From the NCBI GenBank assembly GCA_951812715.1, contig OX638323.1, positions 1,674,001-1,738,000 of the forward strand: DNA of 64,000 nucleotides. Direction: 5' to 3'. Below the pieces are notes generated by a model, which worked only from the letters and a program-made list of their open reading frames with translations, was not told where the DNA came from and made no database searches. The DNA comes from an uncultured Pseudohongiella sp. GTDB lineage: Bacteria > Pseudomonadota > Gammaproteobacteria > Pseudomonadales > Pseudohongiellaceae. The position numbers were made by a program, and so were the translations under genes. How positions within the stretch are numbered: the first letter of the stretch is position 1; every line of letters begins with the position of its first letter. Of this stretch, positions 37,208 to 45,379 are shown piece after piece.

Positions 37208-38155
37208 TTATCCGCCGGCTGTTCTGTCGTAAGGGCTGCGATCACCGGCTTCCCGGGTTTTGAACCGTTTGTGCAGCCACAGGTACTGGTCCGGCTGCCG
37301 ACGGACGGCTTCCTCGACAAGCCGATTGATCCTGATGGCGTCTTCGCGCTCATCGCCGCTGGGAAAATCTTTCAATTGGGGGCTGATGCGCAGATGGTAG
37401 CCCGAATTGTCCGGCCGGCGGTAATGGCTGAGAAACAGTACCGGTGAATTATTGGATTCGGCATAGCGGCTGGTGGCGGTGATGGTAGCCGCTTTCACGC
37501 CGAAAAATGGCGCGAATACGGCCCGGCGCGCGCCATAGTCCTGATCCGGCGCATACCATACGGCAAGTCCGTCTTTGAGGCAGCGCAGCATTCCACGCAC
37601 ATCGCGCCGCTCGATGACGCGCGGATAGAGCCGCCGGCGGCAATTGAACATGACGGCGTCGAACAGGGCATTCCCATGCGCCCGGTAGGTGACTGCCAGC
37701 GGATGAAACTGACTGAGCAGAAAGCCGCCGATTTCCAGGGTAGTGAAATGCGCGGCGACGAGAAGAACTCCCTTGCCCTTCGCCACGGCTGCTTGCAGGT
37801 TTTCCAATCCTTCGATACTGGTGCGGGAACGAAAATCTTGCGGATCACGATTCCAGGAAATGGCGACTTCCATGAGGCCGATTCCGTTCGAGACGAAGGT
37901 CCGGCGCACCAGACGCCGGTGCGCGTCAGGATCGAGTTCGGGAAAGCAAAGCCGCAAATTTACTTCACAGACATGCCGCCGCCAGCGAGCCAGATAATAG
38001 CTGAGGCGCCCAATTCCGGCGCCGAGCCGGACTTGCCAGGAATACGGCAGCCGGGCGGCGACCCTCGCGAGCAGAATGAACGCCCAGGTGGGCCAATAGC
38101 GGGCGCCGATAAATTGCCGCAAGCGAACAAACTCGCTGGATCCATCCTGTCTCAT
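37208..38155 (-). CDS. lpxL: Lipid A biosynthesis lauroyl/myristoyl acyltransferase, LpxL family
   Basis: The 315-residue protein has the LpxL/HtrB pattern: an N-terminal membrane helix, NLRLCFPELDPDAHRRLVRR, the catalytic HFTTLEIGG (H-x4-E) in VLLVAAHFTTLEIGGFLL, VTYRAHGN and WYAPDQDYG. It transfers a secondary acyl chain from acyl-ACP to Kdo2-lipid A. Start at 38155 follows GGAAG. It is divergent from hldE (132 bases between starts). LpxL versus LpxP/LpxM cannot be told apart here. Confidence 0.9.
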   Translation of the reverse strand: MRQDGSSEFVRLRQFIGARYWPTWAFILLARVAARLPYSWQVRLGAGIGRLSYYLARWRRHVCEVNLRLCFPELDPDAHRRLVRRTFVSNGIGLMEVAISWNRDPQDFRSRTSIEGLENLQAAVAKGKGVLLVAAHFTTLEIGGFLLSQFHPLAVTYRAHGNALFDAVMFNCRRRLYPRVIERRDVRGMLRCLKDGLAVWYAPDQDYGARRAVFAPFFGVKAATITATSRYAESNNSPVLFLSHYRRPDNSGYHLRISPQLKDFPSGDEREDAIRINRLVEEAVRRQPDQYLWLHKRFKTREAGDRSPYDRTAGG

Positions 38156-38287
38156 TCAGCTTCCGCCCGTACCCAACAATGAAGCGGATAACCTAGCTAA
38201 TTCATTTTCGAATTGAAAGGCGGGGACGGGGCCGCTAGCCCTCTATGCTATGATCCGCTTCGCCTGTCCAGCTTGAGCCGTCTGCAC

Positions 38288-39733
38288 ATGAAGCCTACCA
38301 TGCCCGCATTTCAGGATGCCCGATTGTTGGTCGTGGGCGACGTCATGCTTGATCGTTACTGGCATGGCGATGCTTCCCGTATTTCTCCCGAAGCGCCCGT
38401 GCCCGTAGTGCGGGTGGGCAAGCGTGAGGATCGTCCGGGCGGCGCCGGCAACGTTGCCCTGAATATTGCCGCGCTTGGCAGCGCCGCCACTCTGGTTGGC
38501 GTGGTCGGTGAAGACGATACCGCCGAAGAACTGCGTTCGAGGCTGGAAGCCGCCGGCGTCTATTGCCAGTTCCAGCGGTCCCCGAGCAAGCCCACGATTA
38601 CCAAGCTGCGCGTTATCGGGCATCAGCAGCAACTCATCAGACTCGATTTCGAACAGCGATTCGACCAGGTGGACACCAAAGGCCTGGTCGATCGGGTTGC
38701 CGATCTGATGTCCACGGCCCAGGTCTTGCTGCTTTCCGATTATGATAAAGGCGGGCTTGGCGACGTCAAGGAATTGATCGCCCTTGGCAGGAAGCAGGGA
38801 ATTCCCATCGTAGTCGATCCCAAGGGCGGCGACTTTGGGCGCTATCGCGGCGCTACCCTGATTACGCCCAATCTGGGTGAGTTCGAGGCCATCATGGGGC
38901 CGAGCGCCAACGAACAGGAGCTGGTGGAGAAAGGAACCGAGTTGATCGACAGGCTTGGACTTGAAGCATTGCTGATAACCCGGGGCGAGCATGGCATGAC
39001 CCTGATCCGGCCGAACGCGCCGGAGTTGCATTTACCGGCGCGAGCGCAGGAAGTCTATGATGTCACCGGCGCCGGCGACACCGTGATTTCAGTGTTGTCG
39101 GCGGCTCTGGCGGCCGGGGAAAGGTTGACCGACGCGGTCATGCTGGCCAACCTGGCCGCGGGCCTGGTGGTCGGCAAGCTCGGCACCGCCGCGATCAGCG
39201 CCCCGGAGTTGCGCCGGGCGCTGATGGCTGAACAGGGCAGCGGCAGGGGCATCATGAGCGCCGGTCAGTTACGCATCGCCGTGCAGGACGCCCGCGAACA
39301 CGGCGAACGCATCGTATTCACCAATGGCTGTTTCGACATCATCCACGCCGGCCACGTCGGCTATCTCGACGAAGCCCGCAAGCTCGGCGACCGGCTCATC
39401 GTGGCGGTCAACGACGATGCTTCCGTGCGCAATCTGAAAGGGCCCGGCCGTCCGATCAATCCCCTCGACCGGCGCTTGCGGGTGCTGGCGGGACTCGGCG
39501 CGGTGGATTGGGTGGTGAGCTTCAGCGAAGACACACCGGAGCAGTTGCTGCGCGACCTGCGGCCGGATGTTCTGGTCAAGGGCGGCGATTACACGCTGGA
39601 TCAGGTAGTCGGCGGAGAACTGGTCAAGTCCTGGGACGGCGACGTCCATGTGCTCGCTTTCATCGACGACTGCTCCACTTCCGCGATCGTCGAGAAAATG
39701 CGGCAGGCAAGTGGGGAATCAGCATCCAGTTGA
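38288..39733 (+). CDS. hldE: Bifunctional heptose kinase/adenylyltransferase HldE
   Basis: HldE phosphorylates D-glycero-beta-D-manno-heptose 7-phosphate at C1 and then adenylylates it for ADP-heptose. The N-terminal ribokinase domain (about 1-315) has VVGDVMLDRYWHGDASRISP, RPGGAGNVALNIA and DVTGAGDTVISVLSAALA with the catalytic Asp. The C-terminal cytidylyltransferase-type domain (about 335-475) has [20 protein letters not shown]. Length 481 is close to the family's 477. I chose ATG 38288. The coding end (39267-39709) is duplicated at 42352-42794; the last seven codons here lie in DNA on the island side. Confidence 0.95.
   Translation: MKPTMPAFQDARLLVVGDVMLDRYWHGDASRISPEAPVPVVRVGKREDRPGGAGNVALNIAALGSAATLVGVVGEDDTAEELRSRLEAAGVYCQFQRSPSKPTITKLRVIGHQQQLIRLDFEQRFDQVDTKGLVDRVADLMSTAQVLLLSDYDKGGLGDVKELIALGRKQGIPIVVDPKGGDFGRYRGATLITPNLGEFEAIMGPSANEQELVEKGTELIDRLGLEALLITRGEHGMTLIRPNAPELHLPARAQEVYDVTGAGDTVISVLSAALAAGERLTDAVMLANLAAGLVVGKLGTAAISAPELRRALMAEQGSGRGIMSAGQLRIAVQDAREHGERIVFTNGCFDIIHAGHVGYLDEARKLGDRLIVAVNDDASVRNLKGPGRPINPLDRRLRVLAGLGAVDWVVSFSEDTPEQLLRDLRPDVLVKGGDYTLDQVVGGELVKSWDGDVHVLAFIDDCSTSAIVEKMRQASGESASS
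39267..39709 (+). repeat. 443-bp direct repeat, copy 1 (hldE 3' part)
   Basis: From AGTTACGCATCGCCGTGCAG to GCGGCAGGCA this stretch recurs without visible difference at 42352-42794, offset 3085 bases. It covers nearly all of the adenylyltransferase domain of hldE. The identity suggests a recent event, or continuing gene conversion. Confidence 0.95.
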
Positions 39734-39774
39734 GGATTTTGACATCGCGCGGGGCCGCGGGGGGGGGCTCTGCG

Positions 39775-40203
39775 CTAAACCTCTTCCTCAAGGAGCTGGC
39801 CGTGCTCCCGTAGCCAGTCGCGCGCTCTGTCCATCATGGGTACTTGTGTCTTCACTATGTTCCAGAACCGCGGGGTATGGTTGGGCTCCAGAAGGTGGGC
39901 GAGTTCATGGGCGATAACGTAATTGATGACAAAGATCGGCGCCTTTATCAGCCGCCAGTTCAGGTTGATGTTGTCACGAACCGTGCATGAGCCCCACCGG
40001 TATCGATTATCGACTATGCGCGCCTGCCCAAAGGAGACGCCAAGCTCCCGAGCCTGCTCCAACACGCGAGGTAGAATCCGCTCCTTTGCTCGCTCAATGT
40101 ACCACTCACGCATGGCGCCCTTCTTGTGAGATGCAAACGATGCCGGAATCAAAAAACGCTGATTAAATCGAATACATTCCGTCTCTGTGTCGACGACTTC
40201 AAG
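39775..40203 (-). pseudogene. Truncated YgjP/DUF45-like metalloprotease gene
   Basis: About 130 codons of the C-terminal half remain: RWGSCTVRDNINLNWRLIKA, then VINYVIAHELAHLLEPNHTP with the HExxH zinc site, and the typical WLREHG ending. Intact family members have about 230 residues; the N-terminal half is missing. Reading the frame upstream, the protein continues to about 40203 and then meets a stop. The sequence there switches to an IS256-type transposase end. A TTG at 40152 could still start a short product, but loss of function is likely. Confidence 0.8.
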
Positions 40204-40212
40204 TGGAAGACG

Positions 40213-40395
40213 ATGTTGTCAATGATTTACAAGATGGGGGTGAGCGCCGAGCGATCCTGCAAGCGGCTGCGCGGCTTCCGGCAACTCGCCCAGGTCATCG
40301 ATGGGGTACAGTTCAAGGACGGCAATGAAGTGATTGACGAAAGCAGCAGAGCGGCCGCATGACCAACTTGCTGTACACCAGATTTGACTGTAATC
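40213..40395 (+). mobile_element. IS256-family transposase C-terminal remnant and end
   Basis: The frame from 40213 to the TGA at 40362 reads LSMIYKMGVSAERSCKRLRG and then FRQLAQVIDGVQFKDG, which is the conserved C-terminal tail of IS256-type (mutator) transposases. The rest of the transposase is missing. TGTACACCAGATTTGACTGT right after the stop is likely part of the right terminal repeat of the element. The left edge abuts the truncated YgjP gene, so insertion followed by deletion is the simplest history. Confidence 0.8.
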
Positions 40396-40604
40396 CATTT
40401 CCGGCCCCTCTAAGCAATGAAATCCCACATTACCCCTGACTCAAATTCAGAGCTGCGGTCATCTGGGTGACTAATACTAATGGCCGTGCAAAGCATGGTC
40501 CACCTTGGCTCCGAGCCAAGCCATGTTTCTGCTCAGCGACAAATTGTGGAATTTCGCAAGGATCACAAATTGCCTTGCCTTCGGAATACATTTCGCATAT
40601 ATTT

Positions 40605-40626
40605 CTTGCATATATAAAAATGCAAG
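40605..40626. promoter_or_regulatory. Inverted repeat upstream of the XRE-ImmA gene
   Basis: CTTGCAT and ATGCAAG form a perfect 7-bp inverted repeat with an 8-base AT spacer (40605-40611 and 40620-40626), 18 bases before the start codon and over a TATATA stretch that could be the -10 element. This fits an autoregulatory operator for the downstream XRE-type repressor. The gap 40396-40604 holds no other clear signal. Confidence 0.55.
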
Positions 40627-40644
40627 ATTTTATGGAGAAACCCG

Positions 40645-41751
40645 ATGTCTGCTCAACACATTGGTACCCGAATCAAGGCGATAAGACGGGAGCGCGGTTT
40701 TTCGCAGGACGATCTGGCGCATTTATTTGGATTCAAGGATCGGCAGACCGTCTCTGCTATTGAAACCGGAACGCGGCGCGTAACCGCGGAAGAATTATTG
40801 CTCGCCGCTGACAAGCTGAACGTTCCTCTCGACTACTTTACCGATCCTTTTCGGCTCGATGGCGAAGGGAGGTTTTCCTGGAGGCAAACTGGCGTTGACC
40901 CATCGCAACTCGCCGAATTCGAGCGGACAGCCAGTAGCTGGATCGGCGCGTATCGAACACTGGCTGTGCAGGTCGGACTGCGGGCGCCATTAATGCGGCG
41001 AGCTCTCGGATTGACCAAATCTTCGAGATTCGAGGACGCGGTGGAAGCCGGTGAACGATTCGCAGTGGAATTTGAACTGGGGGATGTTCCGGCAAAGCAT
41101 CTGGCTGAGGCAATGCAGGATCAGCTCGGAATCTCCGTACTTATGGTGGATGCGTACCAGGGAATTTCCGGCGCGGCGTGTCGCTTGCCCGAACTCGACG
41201 CTGTTCTGATTGCGCGAGGAGAAGTGGAGGGACGCCGAAACTTCGATTTGGCGCATGAACTGTTCCACATTCTGACTTGGGAAGCGATGCCGCCCGAGCA
41301 TGTGGAGGATGCCCGTGATTTTGGCGGTAACCGGGTGGAGCAGCTTGCAAACAACTTTGCGGCCGCGGTACTGATGCCGCCGGCAGCGCTTGAACCCCTG
41401 GGTGATTGCAACCTGCTGGATACGAACGACTTGATCACGCGGCTGAATACCGCGGCGGACGCATTGAAAGTAACTTCGTCGGCTTTACGGTGGCGCCTGG
41501 TTGCTCGTGGGCAATTGACCAGGGCGAGAGCGCTGGCGATCTCGGAGTCCGCCTTGCGGAACAATGGCAGGGTGAGCAACGACGAAGAACCGCCCGCATT
41601 GTTTTCTCGGCCTTACATGGAAGTGATCGCAACGGCCATCGACCGGGGCTTTGTATCGGTACGACGGGTGGCCAGGTTGCTCGGGCTTTCTGCAGATGGT
41701 CTTGAGGAATTGTTCTACGCCCACGATGTAAGGAACGCGATCACCCTGTGA
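40645..41751 (+). CDS. XRE-HTH plus ImmA/IrrE metallopeptidase protein
   Basis: The 368-residue protein joins an N-terminal helix-turn-helix (TRIKAIRRERGFSQDDLAHL and DRQTVSAIETGTRRVTAEEL, about 8-65) to a COG2856-type zinc peptidase domain (about 110-280) with RNFDLAHELFHIL (HExxH) and the downstream VEQLANNFAAAVLMP. Proteins of this type act as antitoxins or as repressors that are cleaved on stress. It overlaps the following PIN gene by 4 bases. The locus lies in accessory DNA between the two hldE copies. Confidence 0.9.
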   Translation: MSAQHIGTRIKAIRRERGFSQDDLAHLFGFKDRQTVSAIETGTRRVTAEELLLAADKLNVPLDYFTDPFRLDGEGRFSWRQTGVDPSQLAEFERTASSWIGAYRTLAVQVGLRAPLMRRALGLTKSSRFEDAVEAGERFAVEFELGDVPAKHLAEAMQDQLGISVLMVDAYQGISGAACRLPELDAVLIARGEVEGRRNFDLAHELFHILTWEAMPPEHVEDARDFGGNRVEQLANNFAAAVLMPPAALEPLGDCNLLDTNDLITRLNTAADALKVTSSALRWRLVARGQLTRARALAISESALRNNGRVSNDEEPPALFSRPYMEVIATAIDRGFVSVRRVARLLGLSADGLEELFYAHDVRNAITL

Positions 41752-42284
41752 GCGGAATGAATGGTAGCAATCCGCCAGTGCTTCTCGACACGAATGCGAT
41801 CATCGAATCGCATCGGGTTTCCGCATGGAAGGCGCTAGCGGGTGGACATCGATTGGAAACAGTCGAAGATTGCATCACCGAAACGCAAACGGGTTTTCAA
41901 TTGCGGAGACAGGAACAGAGGATTCCAGTAGAGGAACTGCGGAAGAAGCTGGCGGCGATTCATTCCGTGGAAAACCGGGAACGCGCTGAGCTGGCTATTC
42001 AGATTGAAGGAATCGCACTGGACATAGGCGAAGAGTCTCTCTGGGCGCATGCTCGGGGGCGTAAGGGTGCTTGGCTATTGTGTGGTCCGGACAAAGCCAG
42101 TATGCGATGTGGAGTCAGACTCGGGTTCCGGAAACGCATCATCTCTCTTGAGGAATTGCTTGAAAACGTAGGCCATAAGCCAAAGATTGCGCTGAAGTAC
42201 AACTACACGAAGAAGTGGTCGAATGATGCGCTCGCAGATTTAGTTTTTGAGGAACGAGACCGTCGCGAGCAATTGCGGTATTGA
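41748..42284 (+). CDS. PIN-domain-like protein, probable toxin
   Basis: The 178-residue protein starts with GTG overlapping the antitoxin stop. VLLDTNAIIESHRVSAWKAL near the N-terminus is the first strand and acidic site of PIN-type ribonucleases, followed by VEDCITETQ (second acidic site) and further acidic residues around 78-95 (ERAELAIQ). Coupling with an XRE-ImmA/IrrE gene matches a known class of toxin-antitoxin pairs with DUF4411-like PIN proteins. Target RNA unknown. The tail (KIALKYNYTKKWSNDALADL) is lysine-rich. Confidence 0.75.
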   Translation: MSGMNGSNPPVLLDTNAIIESHRVSAWKALAGGHRLETVEDCITETQTGFQLRRQEQRIPVEELRKKLAAIHSVENRERAELAIQIEGIALDIGEESLWAHARGRKGAWLLCGPDKASMRCGVRLGFRKRIISLEELLENVGHKPKIALKYNYTKKWSNDALADLVFEERDRREQLRY

Positions 42285-42351
42285 TGTGGCAACGATCTGA
42301 AGTTGCATTCTTGCGTTAGCGCGAGGAAGGACTGGAATCGCAAAATCTTGG

Positions 42352-42818
42352 AGTTACGCATCGCCGTGCAGGACGCCCGCGAACACGGCGAACGCATCGT
42401 ATTCACCAATGGCTGTTTCGACATCATCCACGCCGGCCACGTCGGCTATCTCGACGAAGCCCGCAAGCTCGGCGACCGGCTCATCGTGGCGGTCAACGAC
42501 GATGCTTCCGTGCGCAATCTGAAAGGGCCCGGCCGTCCGATCAATCCCCTCGACCGGCGCTTGCGGGTGCTGGCGGGACTCGGCGCGGTGGATTGGGTGG
42601 TGAGCTTCAGCGAAGACACACCGGAGCAGTTGCTGCGCGACCTGCGGCCGGATGTTCTGGTCAAGGGCGGCGATTACACGCTGGATCAGGTAGTCGGCGG
42701 AGAACTGGTCAAGTCCTGGGACGGCGACGTCCATGTGCTCGCTTTCATCGACGACTGCTCCACTTCCGCGATCGTCGAGAAAATGCGGCAGGCAGGCGAG
42801 GATTCGCCGTCGGGCTAG
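42352..42818 (+). pseudogene. Second copy of the hldE 3' part, kinase domain missing
   Basis: This is repeat copy 2 of the hldE adenylyltransferase domain (42352-42794) with a different end, [14 protein letters not shown] at 42303 in frame could allow a 171-residue product of stand-alone HldC type, still with [20 protein letters not shown]. It is more likely a leftover of the duplication. Which end, SASS or SPSG, is ancestral cannot be told from this window. Confidence 0.85.
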
Positions 42819-43081
42819 GATTGCAAATGGCCAGCCTGCGGCGGCGCGGCCGCTTATTGGGAACAATCCCTGGGAGATTCAACATCTAAATCCCAATTAA
42901 TCTGCATGCTTGCAAGGCTGCGCGTTACGTCCAGTTCGGTATCTGGCATTTTTCCCGCAGATTTTCGTTCTACAAAGCGTCGCCCATTGCGCGAGCCATA
43001 TTCAGTTTATTTCGTTAGAACAATAAGTTATGAGATGCCCAGTTGCTGGCTTCCGATGGCGTCGGCAACATCGCGAGCAAG

Positions 43082-43258
43082 ATGACGAACACCGCAGTAC
43101 TGGCCGAACCAGGCCAGGCCGCGGCTGAAAAGCCGATCCGCGCTCTTAATCGGGATATGCTTTATTGCGCCGCAATCAGCTTCGGTGGTTTCCTGATTTG
43201 CTTGATTCAACGCGAACTAGTCAACGCCTTCAGCGAACCAGGTTCGACGCAGGGTTAG
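43082..43258 (+). CDS. Small possible membrane peptide, doubtful
   Basis: A 58-residue frame starting MTNTAVLAEPGQAAAEKPIR contains one hydrophobic stretch (MLYCAAISFGGFLICLI). The ribosome-binding site is poor and no family is recognised. It could be a fragment of a larger membrane protein or not a gene. The stretch 42819-43081 before it shows nothing else. Confidence 0.3.
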   Translation: MTNTAVLAEPGQAAAEKPIRALNRDMLYCAAISFGGFLICLIQRELVNAFSEPGSTQG

Positions 43259-43926
43259 CTTCGCCGCAATTCCTCCGCGGCCAATCGTTTTTGTTCATCG
43301 GTTTTGGATGTCCCGGGAAACATAAACCATGCATCAAAGGATGAAAAGCTGAATATGAATCCGATTAAGAAGATCATCATCCATTCATCGTCATCAAAGA
43401 TCTGCGCACTGTTAAGAACGTTCCAAAGGCCCCAGACGAGAACGATCAGCCCAATTGCGCCGTGGACGACAATAACGAGCTTGCGCCACTTCCCGAACCT
43501 TCCATGTGGGCGCCAATCGTTCGGTAGAGCAACGATGCCGCGCCACCCGAACCTTGCAATTAACCACTTGGGGTAATTGCACTTGGCTCCCTCGCGAATT
43601 CTTGTCTGGTCAAGGTTATAGCACACCTCAAAAGTGGGAACCAAACTCAGGGGTACGCAATAAAATAGGGAACCCAAAAACAGCAAAGCGACGTATATCT
43701 GTGGTGGCTGATCGTCGACGATTGCCACTATGCCGGAGACCATGCACGCGAATGCCGCAACTACCGTCGCGGCAATCCCTACGAAGACTTGGCGACGACC
43801 GTAGCCTCGGGGTAACAGATATATTCCGACAAATGATGCCCATATGGCGAACAGAATTCCAAACCCGATCGCGGCCATAGCGATCCAGGTTTTCAAATCT
43901 AATGGCCACCATGTTTCCATCGTCAA
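43255..43926 (-). CDS. Putative four-helix membrane protein, partner of DUF2089 regulator
   Basis: The 223-residue protein has hydrophobic helices at about 15-35, 45-70, 78-100 and in the last third, and a soluble loop with RIREGAKCNYPKWLIARFGW. No named family is recognised. It overlaps the DUF2089 gene by 4 bases and follows it on the same strand, so the two form a small operon, perhaps a membrane sensor or anti-regulator with its transcription regulator. Confidence 0.65.
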   Translation of the reverse strand: MTMETWWPLDLKTWIAMAAIGFGILFAIWASFVGIYLLPRGYGRRQVFVGIAATVVAAFACMVSGIVAIVDDQPPQIYVALLFLGSLFYCVPLSLVPTFEVCYNLDQTRIREGAKCNYPKWLIARFGWRGIVALPNDWRPHGRFGKWRKLVIVVHGAIGLIVLVWGLWNVLNSAQIFDDDEWMMIFLIGFIFSFSSFDAWFMFPGTSKTDEQKRLAAEELRRS

Positions 43927-44258
43927 TTTTCCTCGGTTGAAGCGGCCGTAGACCGCGCGAGGTCGCGCACCGCGCGGGCTCCCGATATTGTCAATTCGCC
44001 TCGCTCCACCAATTCCGCCAGCAGCTCGGCCAGAGGGTCCATCGGCGTTCCCTCGACCAGCTTGCTCAGCCGGTCGATCACTCTATCCACGCGGCCGCGG
44101 ATCGTCGGATAACTCACTCCATAACTCTCGGCCAGACCCTTCAAGGATCCGGACTGCAGAACCAGTTCCGTGATCAGGTTCAGGTCTTCGTAAGGAAGCT
44201 GGTTCAGCGGGTGTTCACGCGACCGCTCATCCGGAATTTTTAACTTTACCAAACTCAT
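43923..44258 (-). CDS. DUF2089-family regulator
   Basis: The 111-residue protein has LPYEDLNLITELVLQSGSLK and GLAESYGVSYPTIRGRVDRV, the conserved helix-turn-helix of DUF2089-type proteins, followed by a short helical tail. It likely binds DNA and controls its own two-gene operon. The upstream region has promoter-like hexamers very close to the ATG and no ribosome-binding site, so the transcript may have almost no leader. Confidence 0.8.
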   Translation of the reverse strand: MSLVKLKIPDERSREHPLNQLPYEDLNLITELVLQSGSLKGLAESYGVSYPTIRGRVDRVIDRLSKLVEGTPMDPLAELLAELVERGELTISGARAVRDLARSTAASTEEN

Positions 44259-44293
44259 ATTGAATTATTCTAAACATTATTTTATATATTGCA
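44259..44293 (-). promoter_or_regulatory. Candidate promoter of the DUF2089 operon
   Basis: On the minus strand TTGCAA and TAGAAT lie 16 bases apart, with TAGAAT only 8 bases before the start codon. A start site at the usual distance would fall at or near the ATG. An alternative -10 (TATAAAAT) lies in the spacer. Confidence 0.4.
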
Positions 44294-44592
44294 AGTATTT
44301 TTTAATAAAACTAAAAATGCCATGCAACTGGAGTATTCAGTGGATTTCAGTTTCAACGGCTTGCCTGGCCGCGGTTTGGCAATCGCGTGTCTACCATCCA
44401 AACCAATAGGCAGTATCGCCAGAAGGCCTTCTGAAAATGTGACGCAACTATCTCTCACAGACTGATGTGAAATGAAATGCGATCTCAATTTCGAACGATT
44501 GAGGCGGCGGCGATGTGCCTGCTGTTTACAAACGTAGTATCCAGACAGTTGCGTCCGTCAAGACCGATTTCTCGCACTGACGCCGCTCCGCT
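44294..44592. other. Non-coding gap, no clear feature
   Basis: Roughly 300 bases between the DUF2089 promoter and the end of the aldo/keto reductase gene. AT content is higher near 44.3 kb. I see no gene, RNA fold or repeat here. It probably marks the right edge of the accessory DNA. Confidence 0.4.
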
Positions 44593-45375
44593 TTAACGAG
44601 CAGCGTTTGCCGCGGCCTCGATGTTTTCGTGGAGGTGGTTAGGGTTGATGGTTCCGACAATTATCGATGAGACGCCGGGGGGTTCCAGCAGAAAGCGAAA
44701 ATTGTCCGTGACTGAACTGCCTGCGCCGTGGACGGCGTGGCCGCTGGCCAGGCCTTTCTTGATCAGGATTCCCTTGCCGGCTTTTTGCGCTCGTTCGATT
44801 ACCGGAATCTGGCTGGCGTCGGATCGGTTGTAGGTGAGCATCAGCACATCGACCAGTTCGATTGCCCGCAAGCCGCCTGCGATGGTCTTGGAACTCATGC
44901 CGACGGCGCGCAGCAGACCTAGGTCGCGCAATCGTTCCAGGGTTTCTAGACAGTCGGAATTTTCGAGGATGCCGAGATCGTTACCGTCGGAATGGATCAG
45001 GACCAGGTCGAGATGGTCCCTGCGCAGATAACGCAGGCTTTGTTCGATGCTTGCGCGTACCTGGGCCGCGGAAAAATCGAACCGCGAACTGCCGCCTTCG
45101 AAGATTTCCCCGATCTTGGTGCAAAGCAGCCATTCGTCGCGGCGCGGCAATAGCCGGCCGATGCGTTGCTCGCTGCTGCCATAGGCAGGGGCAGTGTCGA
45201 GCAGATTGACGCCGGCTTCCCAGGCCAGGTCGAGCAATGCGGAGATTTCCCGGTCGGTAGGCAATTCGAATCCGCCTGGATATTTCACTTCCTGGTTGCG
45301 GCCGAATTTCACCGTGCCGAGCCCGAGACAGGAGACCCGCATGCCGGTCGTGCCGAGATCGCGAACAGGCAACAT
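44593..45375 (-). CDS. Aldo/keto reductase
   Basis: The 260-residue protein has the AKR pattern: LGLGTVKFGR, DLAWEAGVNLLDTAPAYGSS with the catalytic Asp and Tyr, LLCTKIGE with the Lys, and DLVLIHSDG with the His. The C-terminal SIIVGTINPNHLHENI binds NADP(H). The start at 45375 (MLPVRDLG) lies 4 bases after the FAD enzyme stop, so they are probably cotranscribed. Substrate unknown; the length is short for the family but within range. Confidence 0.85.
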   Translation of the reverse strand: MLPVRDLGTTGMRVSCLGLGTVKFGRNQEVKYPGGFELPTDREISALLDLAWEAGVNLLDTAPAYGSSEQRIGRLLPRRDEWLLCTKIGEIFEGGSSRFDFSAAQVRASIEQSLRYLRRDHLDLVLIHSDGNDLGILENSDCLETLERLRDLGLLRAVGMSSKTIAGGLRAIELVDVLMLTYNRSDASQIPVIERAQKAGKGILIKKGLASGHAVHGAGSSVTDNFRFLLEPPGVSSIIVGTINPNHLHENIEAAANAAR

Positions 45376-45379
45376 GATT

